Shown: one piece after another, positions 41,136-48,332 of the stretch
How the letters are laid out: each line of letters begins with the position of its first letter
How positions within the stretch are numbered: position 1 is the first letter of the stretch
Assembly (NCBI GenBank): GCA_905200645.1
Contig: CAJKLD010000004.1
Location: 20,019 to 84,018, forward strand
From: an uncultured Phascolarctobacterium sp.
GTDB lineage: Bacteria > Bacillota > Negativicutes > Acidaminococcales > Acidaminococcaceae
Length of the DNA: 64,000 nucleotides
Reading direction: 5' to 3'
Translations under genes and position numbers: made by a program
The notes under the pieces: model-generated
What the model was told of the DNA's origin: nothing
What the model saw: the letters and a program-made list of their open reading frames with translations, nothing else
Databases searched by the model: none

Positions 41136-42518
41136 ATGTACGATATAGCTATTATTGGCGGCGGACCGGCTGCAATTTTTGCAGCCTATGAATTTGCCTT
41201 GAAATATCCGGCGCTGCGTTTGGTGATGCTGGAGGCAGGCAACGCCATTGATAAGCGTTTTTGTCCTTTGGCTGCTAAAAAGGTGAATCACTGCGTTAAC
41301 TGTAAGCCTTGCAGCATTATGCGCGGCTTTGGCGGAGCCGGTGCTTTTTCTGACGGTAAGTATAATTTTACTACGGAGTTTGGCGGTTGGCTGAACGAAT
41401 ATCTGCCGGAGGAAAAGGTTATTGAGCTGATAGATTATGTAGATGAATTAAATTGCCGACACGGTGCGCCGGGTGAATATTTTTCTACTAAAAACAGCGA
41501 TATCGGCCGTCAGGCGCTGAAATACGATTTGCATCTCTTAAATGCCAAGGTGCGTCACTTAGGTACGGAAAATAACTTGGTCATTATGGAGAATATTTAT
41601 AAATTTTTGCAGGAAAAAATGGAAATCCGCTGCAATACTGCCGTAGAGCAAATCAACGTGCAGGAGGATGGCAGCTTTGTGCTGGATTTGGCGGATAAAA
41701 GCCAAATCGCCTGCAAATATTTGATTGCTGCTCCCGGTCGTGCGGGCGCCGAATGGTACAGCGAGCAGTGCCGCAAGCTGGGCTTAAGCTTTATCAATAA
41801 TCAGGTGGATATAGGTGTGCGTGTGGAAGTGCCGGCGGATGTTTTTAAGCATATTACCGACGAGGTTTATGAGGCAAAAATTCTTTACCGCACGCAGGTG
41901 TATAACGATGTGGTGCGCACCTTCTGTATGAATCCTTACGGCTATGTAGTAGCAGAAAATACGGACGGCATTATTACGGTGAATGGTCACAGCTATCGCG
42001 ACCCTAAGCTGCACAGCAAAAATACCAACTTTGCGCTTTTGGTGAGCAGCAAGTTTACCGAGCCTTTTCATGAGCCGCTGCAATATGGTAAGCGCATTGC
42101 TTCGTTTTCTAATATGCTGGGCGGCGGTGTTATTGTGCAGCGTTTCGGCGATTTAATCAAAGGAAGGCGCACCAACGAAAAACGTATTTTGAAAAGCTTT
42201 ACTAAACCGACCTTGAGCGCTACCCCGGGAGATTTAAGCTTAGTCTTGCCTAAACGTCAGTTAGATGATATCATTGAAATGGTATATGCTTTGGACAAAA
42301 TTGCTCCGGGCATGGCTAACGCAGACACTCTGCTTTATGGTGTGGAGGTTAAATTTTATAGCGCCCGCTTAGAGCTGGACGGTAATTTGGAAACGAAAAT
42401 TCCTAATATGTTTGCTGTCGGTGACGGTGCGGGTATTACCAGAGGTTTATCACAGGCCAGCGCATCAGGCGTGTGGGTAGCCCGCGTGATTGGCCAAAGA
42501 ATTGAGGAAGGTGTTTAA
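41136..42518 (+). CDS. FAD-dependent oxidoreductase (COG2509 type)
   Basis: 460 residues. The N-terminal FAD loop Ile-Ile-Gly-Gly-Gly-Pro-Ala-Ala is at 5-12. A Cys-rich stretch near 47-60 (Cys-Pro-Leu then Cys-Val-Asn-Cys-Lys-Pro-Cys) is followed by Gly-Phe-Gly-Gly-Ala-Gly-Ala-Phe-Ser-Asp-Gly-Lys. The C-terminal FAD contact Phe-Ala-Val-Gly-Asp-Gly-Ala-Gly is around 427-434. The family is often annotated as an NAD(FAD)-utilising dehydrogenase; substrate unknown. The Cys cluster could hold a metal or Fe-S site. AGGAGG ribosome site. The small membrane protein gene follows after three bases. Confidence 0.82.
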   Translation: MYDIAIIGGGPAAIFAAYEFALKYPALRLVMLEAGNAIDKRFCPLAAKKVNHCVNCKPCSIMRGFGGAGAFSDGKYNFTTEFGGWLNEYLPEEKVIELIDYVDELNCRHGAPGEYFSTKNSDIGRQALKYDLHLLNAKVRHLGTENNLVIMENIYKFLQEKMEIRCNTAVEQINVQEDGSFVLDLADKSQIACKYLIAAPGRAGAEWYSEQCRKLGLSFINNQVDIGVRVEVPADVFKHITDEVYEAKILYRTQVYNDVVRTFCMNPYGYVVAENTDGIITVNGHSYRDPKLHSKNTNFALLVSSKFTEPFHEPLQYGKRIASFSNMLGGGVIVQRFGDLIKGRRTNEKRILKSFTKPTLSATPGDLSLVLPKRQLDDIIEMVYALDKIAPGMANADTLLYGVEVKFYSARLELDGNLETKIPNMFAVGDGAGITRGLSQASASGVWVARVIGQRIEEGV

Positions 42519-42521
42519 AAA

Positions 42522-42908
42522 GTGAATTTTGAGTTCTTTGCGTTTTTGGTATTTATGTCCTTTGTGTCCTTTGCCGTAGCCTTTTTGGCTTATGCAATGG
42601 TAGTGCGCTTTATGGGTAAGGAAGGAACTTTTGCCCGTATAGGTCAGATTATTTTGGTACCGGCGTGCGTAGTAATTTATGACTTTATCTGCATTGCCGC
42701 GCCCAGCGGTTATCGCTATATTTTAGGCGGGCTGCCGCTTTTAGGCGTAGCGGCTCTAGCTTTATATTATCGCTTTGTTAAGGGTGAGGACTTTGCCAAT
42801 TCCGAAAAAACTCCTACTGAATTGGCGCAGGCTGACAATGAGCCTAAAAAATTCAGTAAAAAATCTGCCCGTATTCATGCTGCTAGAAAAAAACGCGGTC
42901 GCGAATAA
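42522..42908 (+). CDS. Small membrane protein of unknown function
   Basis: 128 residues with three hydrophobic helices (about 3-27, 36-56, 65-82) and a strongly basic C-terminus ending in Ala-Ala-Arg-Lys-Lys-Arg-Gly-Arg-Glu. GTG start with a GAGGAAGG-like ribosome site inside the end of the upstream oxidoreductase gene, only three bases after its stop codon, so the two are an operon. Not recognised. Confidence 0.6.
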   Translation: MNFEFFAFLVFMSFVSFAVAFLAYAMVVRFMGKEGTFARIGQIILVPACVVIYDFICIAAPSGYRYILGGLPLLGVAALALYYRFVKGEDFANSEKTPTELAQADNEPKKFSKKSARIHAARKKRGRE

Positions 42909-43013
42909 AATTCTTTCGTCAAGCAGGAAAATTTGTTTTAAAAAGCGAATATATTACATAATAGATAATCTTTTGAAGCAGCAATCTGCTGCATAGACAT
43001 GGAGGTGTCGGTT

Positions 43014-43451
43014 ATGTTTAAAAAAATTCTTATTCCTGTAGATGGCAGCGAAGGTTCCTGGAGAGCATTGAGTACTGCTGTGCAGCTTGGTAAAAAGTTT
43101 GATAGCGAATTGATGATTGTCAATGTTATTCAGCCTTATAATAATGCTGCACTGTTGGCTATTCCTCTGGACAATGCTACCGTAACGCAAGGCAACAGTG
43201 AGCTGGAAAAAATTGGCGACAAGGTATTGGAAATGGCTGAAGAACGCTTGGCTGATTATCCGTTTAAGACGGAATACAGCTTAGAGGTAGGTCACCCTTC
43301 CGAGCGCATTATCGCTTTGGCTAAAAAAGCTAATGCCGACGCTATTGTTATTGGTAGCCGCGGTTTGTCCGGTATTGCGGAATTTTTCTTAGGTAGCGTC
43401 AGCTCCAAGGTTTCTCAATACGCAACCGTTCCTGTTTTGATAGTGAAATAA
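43014..43451 (+). CDS. Universal stress protein (UspA family), ATP-binding type
   Basis: 145 residues. It has the Usp start Met-Phe-Lys-Lys-Ile-Leu-Ile-Pro-Val-Asp-Gly-Ser and the complete ATP motif Gly-Ser-Arg-Gly-x9-Gly-Ser-Val-Ser near 117-133 (phosphate and ribose contacts). ATG at 43014 follows GGAGGTG; an ATG at 42999 precedes the ribosome site and is rejected. A second usp gene starts one base after its stop codon, and the pair sits just before nifJ, although a terminator separates them from it. Confidence 0.93.
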   Translation: MFKKILIPVDGSEGSWRALSTAVQLGKKFDSELMIVNVIQPYNNAALLAIPLDNATVTQGNSELEKIGDKVLEMAEERLADYPFKTEYSLEVGHPSERIIALAKKANADAIVIGSRGLSGIAEFFLGSVSSKVSQYATVPVLIVK

Positions 43452-43452
43452 A

Positions 43453-43869
43453 ATGTTGCAGAGGATACTTGTACCCATTGATGGTACAGAATGTTCTTGG
43501 CGGGCTTTGGAATATGCCTGCGAGCTTGTGCGTTTAAGTAACGGCGGTTTGGTGATTATGACCGTCAACAACGGCAGGTATAAAGAAACCGTTCTGGAAG
43601 CTGCCGGTGACGTGCTTTTCGCTCAAATCGGCAATGAGGTTTTGGACGCCGCCAATGCTGCTTTAGCCGGAAAAAATATAGATTGTACTTATCTGTTGGA
43701 AAACGGCGGTAATATTGCAGAAAATATTCTGCGCACAGTGGAAGAAGAGCATTGTGATGGTATTGTTTTAGGCAGTAGAGGTTTGGGCGTTTTGGAAGGC
43801 TTTTTGCGTAGCAGCGTCAGCCAAACGGTCTTAGAAAATGCTTTAGTTCCTGTGACAATTGTAAAGTAG
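43453..43869 (+). CDS. Universal stress protein (UspA family), degenerate ATP motif
   Basis: 138 residues, clearly related to the preceding protein. The start Leu-Gln-Arg-Ile-Leu-Val-Pro-Ile-Asp-Gly-Thr and Gly-Ser-Arg-Gly-Leu-Gly near 109-114 are kept, but the third glycine of the ATP motif is Ser (Arg-Ser-Ser-Val-Ser), so nucleotide binding may be weakened. It lacks its own clear ribosome site and starts one base after the upstream stop codon, so it probably depends on translational coupling. A hetero-oligomer of the two proteins is plausible. Confidence 0.9.
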   Translation: MLQRILVPIDGTECSWRALEYACELVRLSNGGLVIMTVNNGRYKETVLEAAGDVLFAQIGNEVLDAANAALAGKNIDCTYLLENGGNIAENILRTVEEEHCDGIVLGSRGLGVLEGFLRSSVSQTVLENALVPVTIVK

Positions 43870-43877
43870 TTTATATG

Positions 43878-43912
43878 AGGAGGTGCCTGGCTTAAGGGCA
43901 GCTCCTTTTTTT
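43878..43912 (+). terminator. Rho-independent terminator after the usp pair
   Basis: AGGAGGTGCC pairs with GGCAGCTCCT (one mismatch) across a nine-base loop, followed by TTTTTT. Confidence 0.85.
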
Positions 43913-43961
43913 CACATGTGTAAAAATTATGTATACATTGTTATTTCAAGGAGCTTTGGGT

Positions 43962-43990
43962 TTTACAAAAGAGCGCAGATAGTGTATACT
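43962..43990 (+). promoter_or_regulatory. Promoter for nifJ
   Basis: TTTACA (43962-43967), 17-base spacer, TATACT (43985-43990) with a TG before the -10 (extended type). Leader of about 70 bases to the start codon. Confidence 0.7.
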
Positions 43991-44068
43991 GAATTTGTCG
44001 GCAGAAGAAATTTCGCGCTGAATATCAGAAGGTTTTGAATTTAGATTTTATAGAAAGAAGGGAATCTC

Positions 44069-47000
44069 ATGGTCAAAATGAAAACTATGGATGGCAACAC
44101 AGCTGCTGCGTATATTTCCTATGCGTTTACTGATGTTGCCGCAATTTATCCCATTACTCCTTCCTCTCCCATGGCAGAGGTTGTTGACGAATGGTCTGCT
44201 CAAGGTAAAAAGAACCTTTTTGGTCAATCCGTAAAGCTTTTGGAAATGCAGTCTGAGGCAGGCGCTGCCGGTGCGGTACACGGCTCCTTACAGTCCGGTG
44301 CTCTCACTACTACTTATACTGCTTCTCAAGGCTTGCTTTTAATGATTCCTAATATGTATAAAATGGCCGGCGAACTGCTGCCCGCTGTTTTCCACGTTTC
44401 TGCCCGCGCTTTGGCAACCAGCTCCTTGTCTATTTTTGGTGACCACCAGGACGTTATGGCCTGTCGTCAAACAGGCTTTGCTCTTTTGGCTGAAGGCAGC
44501 GTACAGGAGGTTATGGATTTAGCCGGCGTAGCGCATTTAGCTGCCGTTAAGGCTCGTGTACCGTTCCTAAATTTTTTCGACGGCTTCCGCACCTCTCACG
44601 AAATTCAAAAGATTGAGGTTTTGGAATACGAAGATCTGGCTAAGCTTTTGGATATGGAAGCTGTGGCTGAATTCCGCAAACGCGGCTTGAATCCTGACAA
44701 TCCCGTTATCCGTGGTACTGCGCAGAATCCGGATATTTATTTCCAAACTCGCGAAGCTGTCAACGGCTATTACGACGCTCTGCCGGAAATCGTAGAAAAC
44801 TATATGGGTGAAATCAATAAGCTGACAGGCCGAGATTATCATCTGTTTAATTACTATGGCGCTAAGGATGCTGAGAATATCATTATCACTATGGGTTCCA
44901 GTTCCGAAACTGTGCGCACCGTTGTAGATTCCTTGAACGCTCAAGGTCAAAAGCTGGGTGTATTAGTAGTGCATCTGTATCGTCCTTTCAGCATTAAGCA
45001 TTTTATGGACGCTATTCCCGAAACCGTAAAACGCATTGCCGTTTTGGACCGCACTAAAGAGCCCGGTTCGTTGGGCGAGCCTTTGTACCTGGATGTACGC
45101 AACGCTTTCTATACCAGTAAGCGTAACCCGCTTATTGTCGGCGGCCGCTATGGTTTAGGCTCCAAGGATTTGCTGCCCGGAGATATCGTTGCCGTATTCA
45201 ATAATCTTGCCAGCGACGAACCGAAAAACGGCTTTACCCTTTCTATTACCGACGACGTTACCAATACCTCTCTGCCCTGCGTTGAGGGTGTGGATGTTAC
45301 CGCAGCCGGAACTAAAGCCTGCAAGTTCTGGGGCCTTGGCTCTGACGGTACCGTTGGCGCTAACAAGAGCGCTATTAAAATTATCGGCGATTACACCGAT
45401 ATGTACGCTCAAGGCTATTTCTCCTATGACAGTAAAAAATCCGGCGGCGTAACCGTTTCCCATCTGCGCTTTGGCCATACTCCGATTATGGCTCCGTATT
45501 TGATTAACATGGCTGATTTTGTTGCCGTACATAATCAGTCCTATGTGCATAAATATGATGTTGCCGCAGGCTTGAAAAAAGGCGGTACCTTCCTGCTCAA
45601 CTGCAACTGGACTGCGGACGAGCTGGATGCTCAGCTGCCCGGTCAGCTGAAACGTTATATCGCGCAAAACGATATTAAAATGTATATTATCGACGCAGTG
45701 AAGATTGCGCAGGAAATCGGTTTAGGCGGACGCATCAACATGATTATGCAGTCTGCTTTCTTCAAACTGGCTGATATTATTCCTTTGGCTGACGCTGTAA
45801 AATACCTTAAAGATGCCGTTGAACATTCTTACGGTAACAAAGGTCAAAATGTTGTTGATATGAACAATGCCGCCATTGATAAAGGTATTGATGCGATTGT
45901 TCCGGTGGAGGTTCCCGCTGCTTGGGCTGAAGCAGAGGATGCCGCAGCAGAAGGCAGGACCGGCAACGAATTTGTTGATAAGCTGTTGATTCCTATGAAC
46001 CGTCTGGAAGGCGACAAGCTGCCCGTAAGCGCTTTCAAAGAGCATATGGACGGCACCTTCCCCAGCGGCAGCGCTGCTTATGAAAAACGCGGTATTGCTA
46101 TTGACGTTCCCGAATGGCAGATGGATTCTTGCATTCAATGTAACCAATGCGCTTTTGTCTGTCCCCATGCAGCAATCCGCCCCGTACTTTTGACGGAAGA
46201 AGAGGCTGCTAAAGCTCCGGCAACATTGGTATCTAAGCCTGCTATCGGCGTTAAAGATATGCGCTTTGCTATCAGCGTATCTCCTTTGGACTGCGTAGGC
46301 TGCGGTAACTGCGCTCAAGTTTGCCCGGCTCCTAAAGCTAAAGCCTTGCTGATGAAACCGTTGGAAACTCAAATGCCTAAAGCCGAGGCTTGGGAATACA
46401 GCCAACATCAGGTTGCGCCTAAAGCTAATCCTTTGAATAAGAAAACCATGAAGGGTATTCAATTTGAGAAACCCTTGCTGGAGTTCAGCGGCGCCTGTGC
46501 AGGCTGCGGCGAAACTCCTTATGCCAAGCTGGTAACTCAACTGGTTGGCGACAGAATGATGATTGCCAACGCCACCGGCTGCAGCTCTATTTGGGGCGCA
46601 TCCGCTCCGTCCATGCCGTATACCAAAAACAGTGCCGGGCACGGTCCTTCTTGGGCTAATTCTCTCTTTGAGGATAACGCTGAATATGGATTGGGCATGT
46701 TCTTAGGCGTAAAACAATCCCGCGAGCGTGTTGCCGAAAAAGTAAAAGCTATGCTGGCCGGCGAGCTGCCTGAAGATTTGAAGGCCGCTTTGACTAATTG
46801 GCTGGATAACCTGAACGAAAGCGAAGGTACCCGCGAGCGTGCAGACGCTTTGACTGCCGTACTGGCAACCTATAAAGATAAATGTGCTAAATGTGCCGAC
46901 CTTTATGAGGAAAAACAATTCTTTGTAAAACGCAGCCATTGGATTTTTGGCGGCGACGGTTGGGCTTACGATATCGGTTACGGCGGTTTGGATCACGTGC

Positions 47001-47581
47001 TGGCTTCCGGTGAAAATGTTAACGTTATGGTGTTCGATACCGAGGTATATTCCAATACCGGCGGTCAATCCTCCAAATCCACTCCGACTGCTGCGATTGC
47101 TAAATTTGCTGCCAGCGGCAAAAAGACCAAGAAAAAAGATTTGGGCATGATGGCTATGAGCTATGGCTACGTATATGTAGCGCAGGTTGCTATGGGCGCG
47201 GACAAGAACCAAACCTTGAAGGCTATTGCCGAGGCAGAAGCATACGAAGGACCGTCTCTGATCATTGCTTACGCACCCTGCATTAATCACGGTCTGAAAA
47301 TTGGTATGGGCTGCAGCCAGTTGGAAGAAAAACGCGCTGTGGAGTGCGGCTACTGGGCAACCTACCGCTATAATCCGGAATTGAAAGCAGCAGGCAAAAA
47401 TCCGTTCATTCTGGATTCCAAAGAACCTACCGCCAACTTCCGCGAGTTCCTCATGGGCGAAGTGCGTTACAGCTCCTTGGCTAAGATGTTCCCGGATACT
47501 GCCGAGGCACTTTTTGATAAGACTGAGAATGACGCTAAAATCCGTTTGGAAAGCTACAAAAAATTGGCAAGCCAAGAATAA
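44069..47581 (+). CDS. nifJ: Pyruvate:ferredoxin (flavodoxin) oxidoreductase
   Basis: 1,170 residues, the full single-chain form. Domain I starts with Tyr-Pro-Ile-Thr-Pro-Ser-Ser-Pro-Met-Ala-Glu (about 28-38). The two-cluster ferredoxin domain has Cys688-x2-Cys-x2-Cys-x3-Cys-Pro and Cys742-x2-Cys-x2-Cys-x3-Cys-Pro. The TPP domain carries Cys-Ala-Gly-Cys-Gly-Glu-Thr-Pro, Gly-Asp-Gly-Trp-Ala-Tyr-Asp-Ile-Gly (near 960), and Glu-Val-Tyr-Ser-Asn-Thr-Gly-Gly-Gln. It converts pyruvate and CoA to acetyl-CoA, CO2 and reduced ferredoxin. Codon choice is biased to a small set (GGT/GGC, GCT, CTG, AAA), consistent with high expression. GAAGGGAA ribosome site. Confidence 0.97.
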   Translation: MVKMKTMDGNTAAAYISYAFTDVAAIYPITPSSPMAEVVDEWSAQGKKNLFGQSVKLLEMQSEAGAAGAVHGSLQSGALTTTYTASQGLLLMIPNMYKMAGELLPAVFHVSARALATSSLSIFGDHQDVMACRQTGFALLAEGSVQEVMDLAGVAHLAAVKARVPFLNFFDGFRTSHEIQKIEVLEYEDLAKLLDMEAVAEFRKRGLNPDNPVIRGTAQNPDIYFQTREAVNGYYDALPEIVENYMGEINKLTGRDYHLFNYYGAKDAENIIITMGSSSETVRTVVDSLNAQGQKLGVLVVHLYRPFSIKHFMDAIPETVKRIAVLDRTKEPGSLGEPLYLDVRNAFYTSKRNPLIVGGRYGLGSKDLLPGDIVAVFNNLASDEPKNGFTLSITDDVTNTSLPCVEGVDVTAAGTKACKFWGLGSDGTVGANKSAIKIIGDYTDMYAQGYFSYDSKKSGGVTVSHLRFGHTPIMAPYLINMADFVAVHNQSYVHKYDVAAGLKKGGTFLLNCNWTADELDAQLPGQLKRYIAQNDIKMYIIDAVKIAQEIGLGGRINMIMQSAFFKLADIIPLADAVKYLKDAVEHSYGNKGQNVVDMNNAAIDKGIDAIVPVEVPAAWAEAEDAAAEGRTGNEFVDKLLIPMNRLEGDKLPVSAFKEHMDGTFPSGSAAYEKRGIAIDVPEWQMDSCIQCNQCAFVCPHAAIRPVLLTEEEAAKAPATLVSKPAIGVKDMRFAISVSPLDCVGCGNCAQVCPAPKAKALLMKPLETQMPKAEAWEYSQHQVAPKANPLNKKTMKGIQFEKPLLEFSGACAGCGETPYAKLVTQLVGDRMMIANATGCSSIWGASAPSMPYTKNSAGHGPSWANSLFEDNAEYGLGMFLGVKQSRERVAEKVKAMLAGELPEDLKAALTNWLDNLNESEGTRERADALTAVLATYKDKCAKCADLYEEKQFFVKRSHWIFGGDGWAYDIGYGGLDHVLASGENVNVMVFDTEVYSNTGGQSSKSTPTAAIAKFAASGKKTKKKDLGMMAMSYGYVYVAQVAMGADKNQTLKAIAEAEAYEGPSLIIAYAPCINHGLKIGMGCSQLEEKRAVECGYWATYRYNPELKAAGKNPFILDSKEPTANFREFLMGEVRYSSLAKMFPDTAEALFDKTENDAKIRLESYKKLASQE

Positions 47582-47605
47582 AACAGCTTAATAACTGCAT
47601 AAGTA

Positions 47606-47645
47606 AAATCCCCACTGATATTTAGGTATCTGTGGGGATTTTTGC
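47606..47645 (+). terminator. Rho-independent terminator after nifJ
   Basis: AAATCCCCACTGATA pairs with TATCTGTGGGGATTT across a six-base loop, followed by TT and G. Confidence 0.9.
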
Positions 47646-47746
47646 GTTTTGCATGCAGTAAGAAAAGTACAATTAAGACTTGTTTGCAACTCACAAGCAG
47701 ATGCTAACTTAAATTAAGAATTAGCTCAACCTTTTATAAAAATCAC

Positions 47747-47806
47747 TTGACAAATCAATAAAGCTAATGTAAACTTTATTACGTAGTTAGAAGCATCTAA
47801 CTACGT
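47747..47806 (+). promoter_or_regulatory. feo promoter with overlapping 26-base palindromic operator
   Basis: TTGACA at 47747-47752, 17-base spacer, TAAACT at 47770-47775. Starting five bases later is a perfect palindrome, ACGTAGTTAGA - AGCA - TCTAACTACGT (47781-47806), covering the expected transcription start. The position suggests repressor binding. The GTTAGA/TCTAAC core recalls DtxR/IdeR-type iron boxes (TTAG...CTAA) more than a Fur box. Extra TTAGC/GCTAAC half sites occur on both sides. Iron-dependent repression is inferred from the genes controlled. Confidence 0.7.
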
Positions 47807-47858
47807 AAGCTTTGTAGTTGAGTTAGCAGACGCTTACAGGAAATGTTTGGAGGATATT

Positions 47859-48071
47859 ATGATGCCTTTATTAATGGCCGGACTGGGAGAAGCCAATAAA
47901 ATAGTTACCGTCAAAGGTAAGGAAGAAACTAAACGCTTTTTAGCAAGCTTAGGTTTTGTTAAGGGCGCGGAGATTACCGTTGTAACTGAATTTGGCGGTA
48001 ATTTGATTGTGAACGTCAAGGATGCACGCGTTGCTTTAAGCAAGGTGATGGCAGCGAAAATTTTTATTTGA
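47859..48071 (+). CDS. feoA: FeoA-type ferrous iron transport protein (first copy)
   Basis: About 70 residues, SH3-like FeoA domain: Lys-Glu-Glu-Thr-Lys-Arg-Phe-Leu-Ala-Ser-Leu-Gly-Phe-Val-Lys-Gly-Ala-Glu-Ile (18-36) and Asn-Leu-Ile-Val-Asn-Val-Lys-Asp-Ala-Arg-Val-Ala-Leu near the end. Two adjacent ATG codons (47859, 47862) lie 5-8 bases after GGAGG; either may be used. FeoA is thought to bind the FeoB G-domain. First gene of a feoA-feoA-feoB-small protein operon. Confidence 0.85.
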   Translation: MMPLLMAGLGEANKIVTVKGKEETKRFLASLGFVKGAEITVVTEFGGNLIVNVKDARVALSKVMAAKIFI

Positions 48072-48098
48072 ATTAGCGTAGGTTTTAAGGAGGGTGCT

Positions 48099-48320
48099 AT
48101 GAAAACATTAAAGGAAGTCGCCGTAGGCGAAAAAGCAACCGTGAAAAGATTGACTGGCGAGGGAGCGCTGAAACGGCGCATTATGGATATGGGCGTGACT
48201 AAGGGCGTAGAGATTTTTGTGCGCAAGGTAGCTCCGCTTGGCGATCCGATGGAGGTTACTGTGCGTGGTTATGAGCTGAGCCTACGCAAGGGCGAAGCGG
48301 AAAATATTTTGGTAGAGTAA
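48099..48320 (+). CDS. feoA: FeoA-type ferrous iron transport protein (second copy)
   Basis: 73 residues, SH3-like FeoA with Leu-Lys-Glu-Val-Ala-Val-Gly-Glu-Lys-Ala-Thr-Val (3-14), Arg-Arg-Ile-Met-Asp-Met-Gly-Val-Thr-Lys-Gly (28-38), Gly-Asp-Pro-Met-Glu-Val near 50, and Leu-Arg-Lys-Gly-Glu-Ala at the end. AAGGAGG ribosome site. It differs clearly from the first copy, so this is an old duplication; each copy may contact a different partner. Confidence 0.9.
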   Translation: MKTLKEVAVGEKATVKRLTGEGALKRRIMDMGVTKGVEIFVRKVAPLGDPMEVTVRGYELSLRKGEAENILVE

Positions 48321-48332
48321 AGAGGAACGATT

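Noticed and set aside
45722..46642. A 306-codon open frame on the minus strand inside nifJ
   Set aside because: It is antisense to the TPP and ferredoxin domains of NifJ, which show all expected motifs; strong codon bias in nifJ produces long antisense frames.
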